DNA from: CADEDH01 sp963732695
Lineage (GTDB): Bacteria; Actinomycetota; Acidimicrobiia; Acidimicrobiales; SZUA-35
Length of the DNA: 64,000 bases
Assembly: GCA_963732695.1 (NCBI GenBank)
Contig: CAVTAP010000025.1
Coordinates: 248,001-312,000, forward strand
Reading direction: 5' to 3'
Below the pieces are notes generated by a model, which saw only the letters and a program-made list of their open reading frames with translations, was not told the DNA's origin and ran no database searches. The first letter of the stretch is position 1. The number at the start of each line of letters is the position of its first letter. Both the position numbers and the translations under genes were made by a program. This document shows positions 18,132 through 25,507 of the stretch, one piece after another.

Positions 18132-18392
18132 TCAGGCCGGACGCTCGTCGGCCGGCACGTTGAACCGGTCGGCCTTGTGGTCGGGGCGCCGCTCCTCGAA
18201 CAGCTCCTCGGCCCGATCCTCGTCGCCACCGGCCTCGGCCAGGGCTTCCTCGGCCGCCGCGCGATCGCGCTCGACGTCCTGGCCGAACCAGTCGTCGACC
18301 TTGGCGTTCTCGGGCTCGACGATCAGGTCCTCGCCGTCGGTTCCGCCGGGCTCGCGATCGGTGCGCTGGGGGTCATGGTGGTGCTGGCTCAC
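18132..18392 (-). CDS. Small acidic hydrophilic protein
   Basis: Protein of 86 aa, GTG start at 18392 overlapping the hsp20 TGA. It is rich in Asp, Glu and Arg with no hydrophobic segment. The middle reads VDDWFGQDVERDRAAAEEAL. I do not recognise a family. Its position between hsp20 and phosphoketolase, with start-stop overlap, suggests a stress-related cytoplasmic role; that is inference. Confidence 0.75.
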   Translation of the reverse strand: MSQHHHDPQRTDREPGGTDGEDLIVEPENAKVDDWFGQDVERDRAAAEEALAEAGGDEDRAEELFEERRPDHKADRFNVPADERPA

Positions 18393-19111
18393 GGGTTGCC
18401 ACCGCCCGACGGGGCGGAGGCAGTGGCACCGGCGTCGGACGGACGAGTGCCGCTCGCCCCCGGGCCGGCTTCACCCGGGCTGAGGCCGGTGGTAGCCGCC
18501 TGCTCCTCGGTGCCGGGAACGATCCCGGCCGCCACCGTCCCCTCGTCCGACGACGCCGAGTTGGCCCCGGCGTTGGACGTGACGTCGATGGTCTGTGTGC
18601 CGCCGTTGGCTGTGCCTCCGCCGTTGGCTGTGCCTCCGCCGTTGGCTGTGCCTCCGCCGTTGGCCGTGCCGCCGCCCCGCAGCGGCACGCGGTGCGCTCC
18701 GACCTGGGCCGGGCGGGGCACCCGGACTTCGATGAGGCCGTTGCGGGCCGACGCCTGGATCTGCTCGGGATCGACCCCGGGCGGCAGGCTCACCGATCGG
18801 CGGAACTGGCCCCAGTGCCGCTCCCGGCGGATCCACTGGCCCTCCTCCACCTCGTTGTGGTCCTCCCGGGATCCCGAGATGGTGAGCACGTCGTCTTCGA
18901 CGGAGATGTCGACCTGGTCGGGATCGATTCCCGCCACCTCGGCGCAGATCACCATCGTGTCACCCTCCTGGTGCACGTCGAGCGACGGTGTCCACGCCCG
19001 CTGCTCCTGGCCGCCGGTGCCGGCGCCGCCACCCAGGCGGCCCATCATCTGGTCGAGCTGACGCTCGAAGGCGGCCAGATCCCGCCATGGATCCCAACGC
19101 ACGATCGCCAT
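18389..19111 (-). CDS. Small heat shock protein Hsp20 with Gly/Ala-rich repeat tail
   Basis: Alpha-crystallin-type chaperone (240 aa) from the ATG at 19111, preceded by GAGGAGG. The N-terminal MAIVRWDPWRDL is typical, the alpha-crystallin domain covers about residues 40-130 and ends with the GLIEVRVPR strand. The C-terminal tail is unusual: four GGTANG repeats encoded by an 18-bp DNA repeat, then a Ser/Gly/Ala-rich stretch of about 70 residues. The tail makes the protein much longer than typical Hsp20. It is the first gene of an operon with xfp and ackA. Confidence 0.92.
   Translation of the reverse strand: MAIVRWDPWRDLAAFERQLDQMMGRLGGGAGTGGQEQRAWTPSLDVHQEGDTMVICAEVAGIDPDQVDISVEDDVLTISGSREDHNEVEEGQWIRRERHWGQFRRSVSLPPGVDPEQIQASARNGLIEVRVPRPAQVGAHRVPLRGGGTANGGGTANGGGTANGGGTANGGTQTIDVTSNAGANSASSDEGTVAAGIVPGTEEQAATTGLSPGEAGPGASGTRPSDAGATASAPSGGGNP
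18602..18673 (-). repeat. Four tandem 18-bp repeats inside hsp20
   Basis: Four adjacent copies of an 18-bp unit (gccgttggctgtgcctcc on the plus strand; the last copy diverged by two bases) encode GGTANG repeats in the Hsp20 tail. The multiple-of-three unit keeps the frame if copy number changes. Confidence 0.9.
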
Positions 19112-19256
19112 CGTTCGGTCCTCCTCTGAGGTTCGCTGCGGATTCGTCCGATCGACGCAGAGGTACCCGTGGCGGCGGTGGAGCAAACGACGGTAAGGCC
19201 GGCGGCCCCGTCCCCTGGCCTTCGACTGAAGGGGCTCAGCGGGGTAGCGTGCGGCG

Positions 19257-20549
19257 GTGGCAGAGGGGACCGGAACGACCCCAACCGGGATGACGATGGC
19301 CGAGCGGGTGCTGGCCCGCACGTCGGGCCGGCCGGTCGTGGCCGCCGGAGAGTTCGTGACTGCCAGTGCCGACGTGCTCATGTGCCACGAGGCCCTCACG
19401 ATGTGCGGCTCCCAGCTGCGGCGGGTGGGGATCACCCGGCTGGCCCACCCCGAGCGGGTCCACGTGGTGCTCGACCACTTCTTCCCCGCCCCGACGGCGG
19501 CCAACGCCCGGGACCACACCCGGGCCCGGGACCTGGTGGAGCGGTACGGGATCACGAACTTCCACGGTCACGCCGGGATCTGCCACCAGGTGCTGGTGGA
19601 GCGGGGGGCCGTGACCCCGGGCCAGCTCGTGCTGGGCACCGACTCCCACTCCACCACCTACGGCGCCCTGGGGGCGGCCGGGGCCGGGATCGGGGTCACC
19701 GAGATGTCCTACGTGTTGGCCACCGGTGAGCTGTGGTTCCAGGTGCCGTCGACCGTGCGGGTGGAGCTGACCGGCACCGGCGGGCCGGGGCTCATGGCCA
19801 AGGACCTCGTGCTGGCCATCGGGGGTCGCCACGGCACCGACGTGGCCCAGTACGCCGCCATCGAATACCACGGCCCCCGGGCGGCGGCCATGAGCATCGC
19901 CGGGCGGATGACGATGGCCAACATGGGGGCCGAGCTCGGGGCGAAGTTCGCCCTGTTCCCGGCCGACGACATGACCGCCGCCTACCTGGGCCAACGGGGG
20001 ATCGACACCGCGCCGTTCGGGCCTGAGCCGGGCGCCGTCTACGACCGCACGATCACGCTCGACACCACCGACCTCGAGCCCCAGGTGGCCCGGCCCCACA
20101 ACCCGGGCAACGTGGTCGGTATCTCGGTCGTGGCCGGTACCCCGGTGCACCAGGCGTTCCTCGGCTCGTGCACCAACGCCCGCCTGGAGGATCTGGCGGT
20201 GGCGGCCGAGATCCTGCGGGGTCGCCGGGTCCATCCCCGGGTGCGGCTGCTGGTCACGCCGGCCTCCCAGCAGGTGTTCCTCGACGCCGTCCACGCCGGC
20301 CACGTGGCCGTGTTGGCGGAGGCCGGAGCCCACATCACCGCCTCGGGCTGCGGCGCCTGCCCCGGCGGGCACCAGGGCCTGCTGGGTCCGGGGGAGCGGT
20401 GCATCAGCTCCACCAACCGGAACTTCCTGGGCCGCATGGGGTCGCAGGAGGCCGAGGTGTACCTGGGGTCACCGGCGGTGGTGGCGGCGGCCGCCGTGGC
20501 CGGCGAGCTGATCGATCCCCGCCAGCTGTGGACGGGGACGACCCTCTGA
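19257..20549 (+). CDS. Aconitase-family hydratase large subunit (LeuC/HacA/DmdA-like)
   Basis: Iron-sulfur dehydratase large subunit (430 aa). Cluster ligands are visible in LGSCTNARLEDL and in CGACPGGHQG, and the early motif VLGTDSHSTTYGALG is conserved. GTG 19257 is the apparent start; an internal ATG 11 codons in is an alternative. It overlaps its small subunit by 1 bp. True leucine biosynthesis genes (leuA, leuB) are absent, while a PEP mutase/isocitrate lyase-family gene follows. This suggests a dimethylmaleate hydratase-type or methylcitrate-like reaction more than isopropylmalate isomerase; that is inference. Confidence 0.88.
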   Translation: MAEGTGTTPTGMTMAERVLARTSGRPVVAAGEFVTASADVLMCHEALTMCGSQLRRVGITRLAHPERVHVVLDHFFPAPTAANARDHTRARDLVERYGITNFHGHAGICHQVLVERGAVTPGQLVLGTDSHSTTYGALGAAGAGIGVTEMSYVLATGELWFQVPSTVRVELTGTGGPGLMAKDLVLAIGGRHGTDVAQYAAIEYHGPRAAAMSIAGRMTMANMGAELGAKFALFPADDMTAAYLGQRGIDTAPFGPEPGAVYDRTITLDTTDLEPQVARPHNPGNVVGISVVAGTPVHQAFLGSCTNARLEDLAVAAEILRGRRVHPRVRLLVTPASQQVFLDAVHAGHVAVLAEAGAHITASGCGACPGGHQGLLGPGERCISSTNRNFLGRMGSQEAEVYLGSPAVVAAAAVAGELIDPRQLWTGTTL

Positions 20550-21145
20550 TGTCGGGCGGCGGTGGGAGGGGGCCCGTGCTGCGGGGGCGGGTGTGGAAGT
20601 TCGGCCACGACGTCGACACCGACGTGATGGCCCCGTGGGGCGTGATCGCCAAGCCGTTCGATGAGCGCCGGGCCCACGTGCTGGCGATCCGTCCCGAGTT
20701 CGCCGCCGAGGTGGCGCCGGGCGACCTGATCGTGGCCGGGCGCAACTGGGGCTGCGGGTCGTCCCGGGAGCAGGCGCCGGAGAACCTGGCCCTGCTGGGG
20801 GTGGGGGCGGTGGTGGCCGAGAGCTTCGGCCGGATCTATTTCCGCAACGCCATCGCCCAGGCCTTCCCCAACGTGGCCTGTCCCGGTGTCTGGGAGGCGA
20901 CGGAGGACGGCGACGAGCTGGAGCTGCACCTGGCCACCGCCACCGTCCGCAACCTGCGCACCGGCGCGGTGCTCACCGGTCGGCCCTACACCCCCGAGAT
21001 GCTGGCCATCGTCGAGGCCGGCGGCCTGCTCGAGGTGCTACGCCAGAAGGTGGCGGCCGGCGAGCTGGGCGACAGTGAAGGGGAGCCACCGGTACCGGGC
21101 ACACCCGTACCGCCGCCCACCAGCACGAGGAGCATCACCCCATGA
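20549..21145 (+). CDS. Aconitase-family hydratase small subunit (LeuD/DmdB-like)
   Basis: Swivel-domain subunit (198 aa), ATG 20549 overlapping the large-subunit TGA (TGATG). It contains the conserved GRNWGCGSSREQAP substrate-binding motif and the SFGRIYFRNAIAQAFPNVAC block. It pairs with the preceding protein to form a heterodimeric hydratase. A C-terminal Pro/Thr-rich tail of about 20 residues is atypical. The next gene starts within its stop (ATGA). Confidence 0.9.
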   Translation: MSGGGGRGPVLRGRVWKFGHDVDTDVMAPWGVIAKPFDERRAHVLAIRPEFAAEVAPGDLIVAGRNWGCGSSREQAPENLALLGVGAVVAESFGRIYFRNAIAQAFPNVACPGVWEATEDGDELELHLATATVRNLRTGAVLTGRPYTPEMLAIVEAGGLLEVLRQKVAAGELGDSEGEPPVPGTPVPPPTSTRSITP

Positions 21146-22230
21146 GCACCAACCCGGCCCGGTTGCGGGGCCTGCTGGCGGCGGCCGGGGAGCCTGGCGG
21201 GGCCATGGTGGTGGCCCCCTTCGTGTACGACGGGCTCCAGGCCAAGGTGGCCGAGGCCGCCGGGTTCCCCGCCGTCTACTGCACCGGCTTCGGTACCGCC
21301 GCCTCGTACGGGCTGCCCGACGTGGGCCTGCTCGGCCTGGCCGAGATGGCGGGCAACGGCCGGCGGATCGCGGCGGCGGTGGGCGTGCCCGTGATCTGCG
21401 ACGCCGACACCGGCTTCGGCAACGCCGTCAACGTGGCCCGCACGGTGGGGGAGTACGCCGTCGCCGGTATCGCCGGGCTCCACATCGAGGATCAGGTGTG
21501 GCCCAAGCGATGCGGGTTCATGGCCGGCAAGGAGGTCATCCCGGCGGCCGAGGCCACCCAGAAGGTGCGGGCGGCGGTGGAGGCGGCCGGACCCGACGGC
21601 CCGGTGATCATCGCCCGCACCGACGCCCTGGCCCCCCACGGGTGGGACGAGGTGGAAGCCCGGGCCCGGGCCTTCGCCGAGGTGGGGGCCGAGCTGATCT
21701 TCGTCGACGGGCTCCGCACCCGAGCCGACGCCGAGACCTGCGCCACCCGCCTGGGCGACCTCCCCCTCGTCTACAACGGCATGCTGCCGGTGGCCGACAT
21801 GGCCGCCCTAGGGTTCCGGCTCAACCTGAACTCGGCGACGCTGATGGCCGGCTTCGCCGCCCTGCGGGCCATCCATCAGGAGCTGGCCACCACCGGCCGG
21901 GTCGAGATCAGCGGCGTCGGCGCGCTGTTCGACCAGCTCAATACGCTGCTCGGCCTTCCCGCCGTCGAGTCCCAGCGCCAGCGCTACGGCACCGACCCCG
22001 AGCGGCCTCGACTCGCGCCGTGGCCGCCCGCTCAATCCGCGACACGGTTCGAGCCGTGTCGCGAACTGTGCGCTGAGCGCTCACACCGCGACGTCGCTTC
22101 GAACCGTGTCGCGGATCGAGCGGCGGTCAGCGGCAGGCGTCGGGGTCGTCGATGGCGCAGACGAGGTCGGTGCTGTAGGTCCGGTCTATGGGGTGGCTGG
22201 TCCAGTCGCCGTGGGGGCCGTCGTGGCTGA
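21142..22230 (+). CDS. Isocitrate lyase/PEP mutase-family protein (Dml/PrpB-like)
   Basis: TIM-barrel lyase of 362 aa whose ATG overlaps the preceding stop (ATGA). Metal-binding DADTGFGN and HIEDQVWPKRCGF follow the family pattern; the usual KxCGH catalytic loop has Phe instead of His. Members include 2-methylisocitrate lyase, 2,3-dimethylmalate lyase, oxaloacetate decarboxylase and PEP mutase. Residues after about 290 are Arg/Gly-rich and read through a large palindrome (22029-22122) into the antisense of the convergent selenoprotein gene. Homology probably ends near 22000, so the last about 65 residues look like an acquired extension after loss of the original stop. Confidence 0.85.
   Translation: MSTNPARLRGLLAAAGEPGGAMVVAPFVYDGLQAKVAEAAGFPAVYCTGFGTAASYGLPDVGLLGLAEMAGNGRRIAAAVGVPVICDADTGFGNAVNVARTVGEYAVAGIAGLHIEDQVWPKRCGFMAGKEVIPAAEATQKVRAAVEAAGPDGPVIIARTDALAPHGWDEVEARARAFAEVGAELIFVDGLRTRADAETCATRLGDLPLVYNGMLPVADMAALGFRLNLNSATLMAGFAALRAIHQELATTGRVEISGVGALFDQLNTLLGLPAVESQRQRYGTDPERPRLAPWPPAQSATRFEPCRELCAERSHRDVASNRVADRAAVSGRRRGRRWRRRGRCCRSGLWGGWSSRRGGRRG
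22029..22122. repeat. Nested inverted repeat between and inside convergent genes
   Basis: Outer arms 22029-22052 and 22099-22122 are 24-bp inverted repeats with one mismatch. The left arm also takes part in an inner hairpin (gcgacacgg at 22039-22047 with ccgtgtcgc at 22054-22062, 6-nt loop). It shares the core GCGAC-containing arm pattern and the between-convergent-genes position with the element at 9939-10045. It lies inside the 3' end of the lyase reading frame and 5 bp from the selenoprotein stop codon. Confidence 0.85.
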
Positions 22231-23875
22231 GCACGTAGGCGTTGGTCCGGTTGGGGTCGCCGGCCACGGCTATCAGGATCCGGTCCGGCTCGCTGACGAT
22301 CGGCACCAGCCGATCGGGGTCAGCCGACTCGGCGAACACCGGTGGCACCAGGCCCTCGGCCGCCAGCTCCACCAGCGTGCGGCGCCCGGCCGTGAGGTTC
22401 GACCATTCGCCGATCAGCTTCTCGAACTTCGAGGCCGGGATGCGGGCCTGGGCGAACAGGGCGTCCTGGACGTCGGCCTTGGACCACCCGGCCCGGCCGA
22501 ACACCCGGGCGAGCACCGGCGACAACACGAGCAGGGGGCGGTGCTGGCCCTGGCCCAGGCCGTAGACATGGGTGAGGTCCCACCCGGTGACCCGGGCCAG
22601 GCCGTCGGCCAGGTAGGGCACGATCTGCTCCGGCGTGGAGCCCACGACGCTGCCCACGATGATCCCGCTGTTCATGCGGGCCACGGTGACGGCGTCGGTG
22701 CCGGCCGGGTGGCCGAAGGCGGCGGCGAACGGCTCCCAGCCGATCTCGGCCAGCGCCGCCTCGTCCTCGGCCAGCACCACCCGGCTGGCGTTGCCGAAGG
22801 TGGCCTTGTCGTGCTCGTCGGCGGTGAAGCCGTGGATGTTGCGCAGGTGCAGGCGCAGCCATCGGGCCACCACCGTGTTGGGGGCACCGGCGCCGTCGCG
22901 CATGGCGCCGGGGCCGTGGTTGAACCCGAGGTCGGCGATCACGGGGCCGTTCAGCACCACCAGGGCGTCGGCTCCAGTGGTGTTGCCCGAGTGCTCCACG
23001 CCGTAGTGGGGGTCGAGCAACGTCTCGGCGACGGCGATCAGCACCGGGAGCAGGGCCGGCTCGCAGCCGGCCATCACGGCGTTGACGGCGATGGACCAGA
23101 TGGTCACGTCGCGGCCCGAGGGGCGGGCCCGGCCCAGCACCCGCCACGGGTCGTACCCGCCGGCGGCCACGAACGCCTCCACCCGCTCCCGGGTGGGGGG
23201 GATGATGGCCAGGCCGTCGGACCAGCCCCGGGAGGCGAAGAGGCGGTGGATCTCGTCGATCGTGCCCCGGGCCACGACGTCGAGCGCGCTGGGCTCGGCA
23301 GCGGCCGCCCCGTCATGCTCGATCGGCGTGGTCAGCCCGGCGATCACCTGGTCGACGGTGGTCTCCCGGAAGGCGGCCACCATCTCGTCGTAGGACTGGG
23401 CGTCGACATGGCCCCGCAGCACGGCCAGCGGGAGCCCGTCGAACCCGAGGCCCCGGCCGGTGGCCGACGCCTGCCGCTCGAACCCTTCGCACACCAGTGA
23501 GACGGTGGGCACGCCGGCGGCCTCACAGGTCACAGATGCCCGCAGCACGGCGGGCGTACAACTACCTCAACAACCGTTGCCCGACACCACGGCGTCGACC
23601 CGGTGCCGGGTCAAACCCTGGGGCAGGGCGGCCACCAACTCGTGCTCCTGCGGGCCGTGCAGGTTGCCGAAGACGTCGTAGCCGACGATCTCGACGCCCT
23701 CGAACCGCCGCTGCAGTTCGGCCGCCAGCACGGGGAACAGCTCGTCGCCCCGGAACAGGTAGTCCCAGGCGAACCCGATCCGCTTGCCGGCCAGGGTGTC
23801 GAGGCGAGGAGCGGGGTGGCGGGCCTGCAGGCCGAGGGGGGACTTGGGCCAGACCACGTCGTAGGTTGGTTCCAT
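22127..23875 (-). CDS. UGSC-family selenoprotein with in-frame UGA (selenocysteine 103)
   Basis: Read through one TGA (23569-23567), this gene encodes 582 residues. Residues 100-106 read N-G-C-U-G-S-C, the defining motif of the UGSC family of (seleno)proteins, some of which carry Cys at the U position. The frame is the same on both sides of the TGA, protein similarity to the family continues across it (DAVVSGNGC before, TPAVLRASVTCE after), and a hairpin with SECIS-like geometry follows. Treated as a stop, the gene would split into an about 102-aa fragment and an ORF without a credible start. Start ATG 23875 begins MEPTYDVVWPKSPLG; an ATG three codons upstream (23884) is possible. The function is unknown; the CUGSC site suggests redox chemistry. 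The C-terminal two thirds (about residue 180 on) is a second, uncharacterised domain. It is divergent from an Lrp-type regulator and convergent with the lyase operon. Confidence 0.88.
23538..23569 (-). promoter_or_regulatory. Candidate bacterial SECIS element after the UGA codon
   Basis: On the coding (minus) strand the UGA at 23569-23567 is followed after 11 nt by a perfect 6-bp stem GCCCGC/GCGGGC (23555-23550 and 23543-23538) with a 6-nt loop CGUGCU. Bacterial SECIS elements have an apical stem-loop about 16-37 nt from the UGA and a G among the first two loop bases. Here the loop spans nt 18-23 after the UGA and has G second. It lies within the coding sequence, as expected in bacteria. Confidence 0.7.
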
Positions 23876-23955
23876 GGATGGCATCTTGGCACCCGGCCAG
23901 GGGCAGTCGCTGCCAAAGAAGGGCGCCCGCTGCACTCGTTGTAGCATTCCGTGCT

Positions 23956-24426
23956 GTGGATGAGATAGATCACGCAATCCTGACCCAGCTCCAACGTGAT
24001 GGTCGGATGGCGAACAACCAGCTGGCCGAACGGGTTGGCCTCAGCCCGTCGCCCTGCCTGCGCCGCGTGCGCCAGTTGGAGGCCGACGGCGTGATCACCG
24101 GCTATGCCGCCATCGTCGACCGCCAGGTGATCGGGTGCGGCTACGAGCCGTTGGTGTGGGTGACGCTGAAGGAGGTCACCCGGGACACCATGGCCGCCTT
24201 CGAGGACGCGGTGCAGCCCATCGCCGAGATCGTGGAGGTGCTGCGGATGATGGGCCAGCCCGACTACCTCCTGCGAGTCGTCACCCGCGACCCCACCACG
24301 TTCGAGCAGCTCTACTTCGACCACCTGGCCCGGCTGCCCCACGTGCAGACGCTCACCTCGCAACTGGCGATGAAGGCGGTCAAGCGGACCACCGCCCTGC
24401 CGGTGGCCGCCTACGCTCAACGGTGA
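23956..24426 (+). CDS. Lrp/AsnC-family transcriptional regulator
   Basis: Regulator of 156 aa. It starts at GTG 23956 (VDEIDHAILTQLQRDGR), the typical Lrp N terminus, with a winged HTH at about residues 5-60 (NQLAERVGLSPSPCLRRV) and a RAM ligand-binding domain after it. The start is divergent from the selenoprotein gene across 80 bp, so it may control that gene and itself. The 3' end overlaps the convergent TetR gene by 10 bp. Confidence 0.92.
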   Translation: MDEIDHAILTQLQRDGRMANNQLAERVGLSPSPCLRRVRQLEADGVITGYAAIVDRQVIGCGYEPLVWVTLKEVTRDTMAAFEDAVQPIAEIVEVLRMMGQPDYLLRVVTRDPTTFEQLYFDHLARLPHVQTLTSQLAMKAVKRTTALPVAAYAQR

Positions 24427-25088
24427 CGGCGTCGGGGCGCGGCGGTGGAGCCCGGTGGCAGGAGCTGGCCGGCGATGGTGTCGGCCAGCCAGCGTTCGTA
24501 GCGGTCGGTCTGCCATCCCCGGTCGTGCACGAGCAGCCGGTACATCTCGGGCGACAGGAGCGCGTGGATGAGGTCGGCGGCGTCGTCTTCCCCGAGTTCG
24601 GGGCGCAAGGCCTTGGCCTCGTGCAGCGCGGCGGCGATCAAGCGCTGGCCGTGTTGACGCTGGCGTGTGAGCTCGTCGAGCAGAACGGCGGCATCGGGAT
24701 CGGTGCCGGCGGCACTGACCAGGATCCAGTAGAGCGAGGCGACCCTGGCGTTCACCTGCGCGGTCACGGTCACGAAGCCGGCGAGTTGGCGGATCGGGTC
24801 GGGTTCGGCCAGCAGCGCCTGGATGTCCGGGCGCTGGGCCATCGGGACCTCCTGGTGGTCACCGACGATGGTGGCATCGAGAACGGACTTGAGGATCCCG
24901 TGCTTGGACGAGAACAGCCGGTACACGGTGGCCGGGGGTACGTCGGCCAGATCACTGATGGCCTCGATGGTGGTCGATCCGTAGCCCCGCTCGATGAACA
25001 GGCGGCGGGCGGCGTCCACCACCGCGGCGCGGGCCAGCCGGGTGCGGGCCTGGTTCCGCTTGCCCTTGGTCGCCTCCGGTTTCACCAC
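24417..25088 (-). CDS. TetR-family transcriptional regulator
   Basis: Repressor-type regulator (223 aa). The TetR N-terminal HTH is clear at about residues 22-68 (ARRLFIERGYGSTTIEAISDLADVP then VYRLFSSKHGIL). The C-terminal ligand domain is divergent, so no ligand can be proposed. A 19-bp imperfect palindrome 15 bp upstream (25103-25121) is the likely operator, shared with the divergent DUF1059 gene. Confidence 0.9.
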   Translation of the reverse strand: MVKPEATKGKRNQARTRLARAAVVDAARRLFIERGYGSTTIEAISDLADVPPATVYRLFSSKHGILKSVLDATIVGDHQEVPMAQRPDIQALLAEPDPIRQLAGFVTVTAQVNARVASLYWILVSAAGTDPDAAVLLDELTRQRQHGQRLIAAALHEAKALRPELGEDDAADLIHALLSPEMYRLLVHDRGWQTDRYERWLADTIAGQLLPPGSTAAPRRRHR

Positions 25089-25092
25089 GCTA

Positions 25093-25121
25093 TTGACATT
25101 AGCACTCTCAAATTGATAGTG
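25093..25121 (+). promoter_or_regulatory. Promoter with overlapping TetR operator
   Basis: A -35 TTGACA (25093-25098) and a -10 GATAGT (25115-25120), 16 bp apart, drive the plus-strand DUF1059 gene. The imperfect palindrome cactctcaaattgatagtg (25103-25121; one mismatched pair) overlaps spacer and -10, the usual arrangement for TetR repression. Twelve-bp direct repeats (gaccttgaaa-type, three copies at about 25139-25174) follow in the leader. Confidence 0.65.
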
Positions 25122-25183
25122 TAACTCTCAATAGGAATCGACCTTGAAATCGACCTTGAAACTGACCTTGAAGGAGCACAGTG

Positions 25184-25432
25184 ATGAAGACCATGTCATG
25201 CCGTCAGCTCGGCGGTGCCTGTGATGTAGCCCACCGGGGAGAGGACGCCAACGAGATCATCCATGCCCAGGACCAGCACCTGAAGGACGCCGTGGCGGCG
25301 GGACAGGCCGACCATGAGGCGGCGCTGAAGGATATGAAGGGGCGCTGGAGGCGGCCCCTGTCGGGGATGAAGTGGTACAAGCAGGTACAGCGGGACTTCG
25401 CCGCCCTTCCGGTGGACGCGGGCGCCGCCTGA
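25184..25432 (+). CDS. DUF1059 small protein
   Basis: Protein of 82 aa beginning MKTMSCRQLGGACD, the hallmark of DUF1059, with a conserved Cys pair near the N terminus and a His-rich middle (about residues 15-40). AAGGAG (25171-25176) sits 7 nt before the ATG at 25184, which favours it over the GTG one codon upstream. The C-terminal about 30 basic/aromatic residues go beyond the usual domain. The function of the family is unknown. It is probably repressed by the divergent TetR. Confidence 0.82.
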   Translation: MKTMSCRQLGGACDVAHRGEDANEIIHAQDQHLKDAVAAGQADHEAALKDMKGRWRRPLSGMKWYKQVQRDFAALPVDAGAA

Positions 25433-25507
25433 GCGGGCCCTGGGTGGGAGGGAGCTGGTAGACCACGGTCGGAGGCGCTGAGCGACAGGGTTGGGTAGGT
25501 TCGCGAC

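Noticed and set aside
19257..21145. Leucine biosynthesis leuCD
   Set aside because: Neighbours are a PEP mutase-family gene rather than leuA or leuB. The assignment is left at family level, since leuCD cannot be excluded.
23567..23569. TGA as a true stop separating two genes
   Set aside because: Same frame on both sides, a family-defining C-U-G-S-C motif, a SECIS-like hairpin and no credible start downstream.
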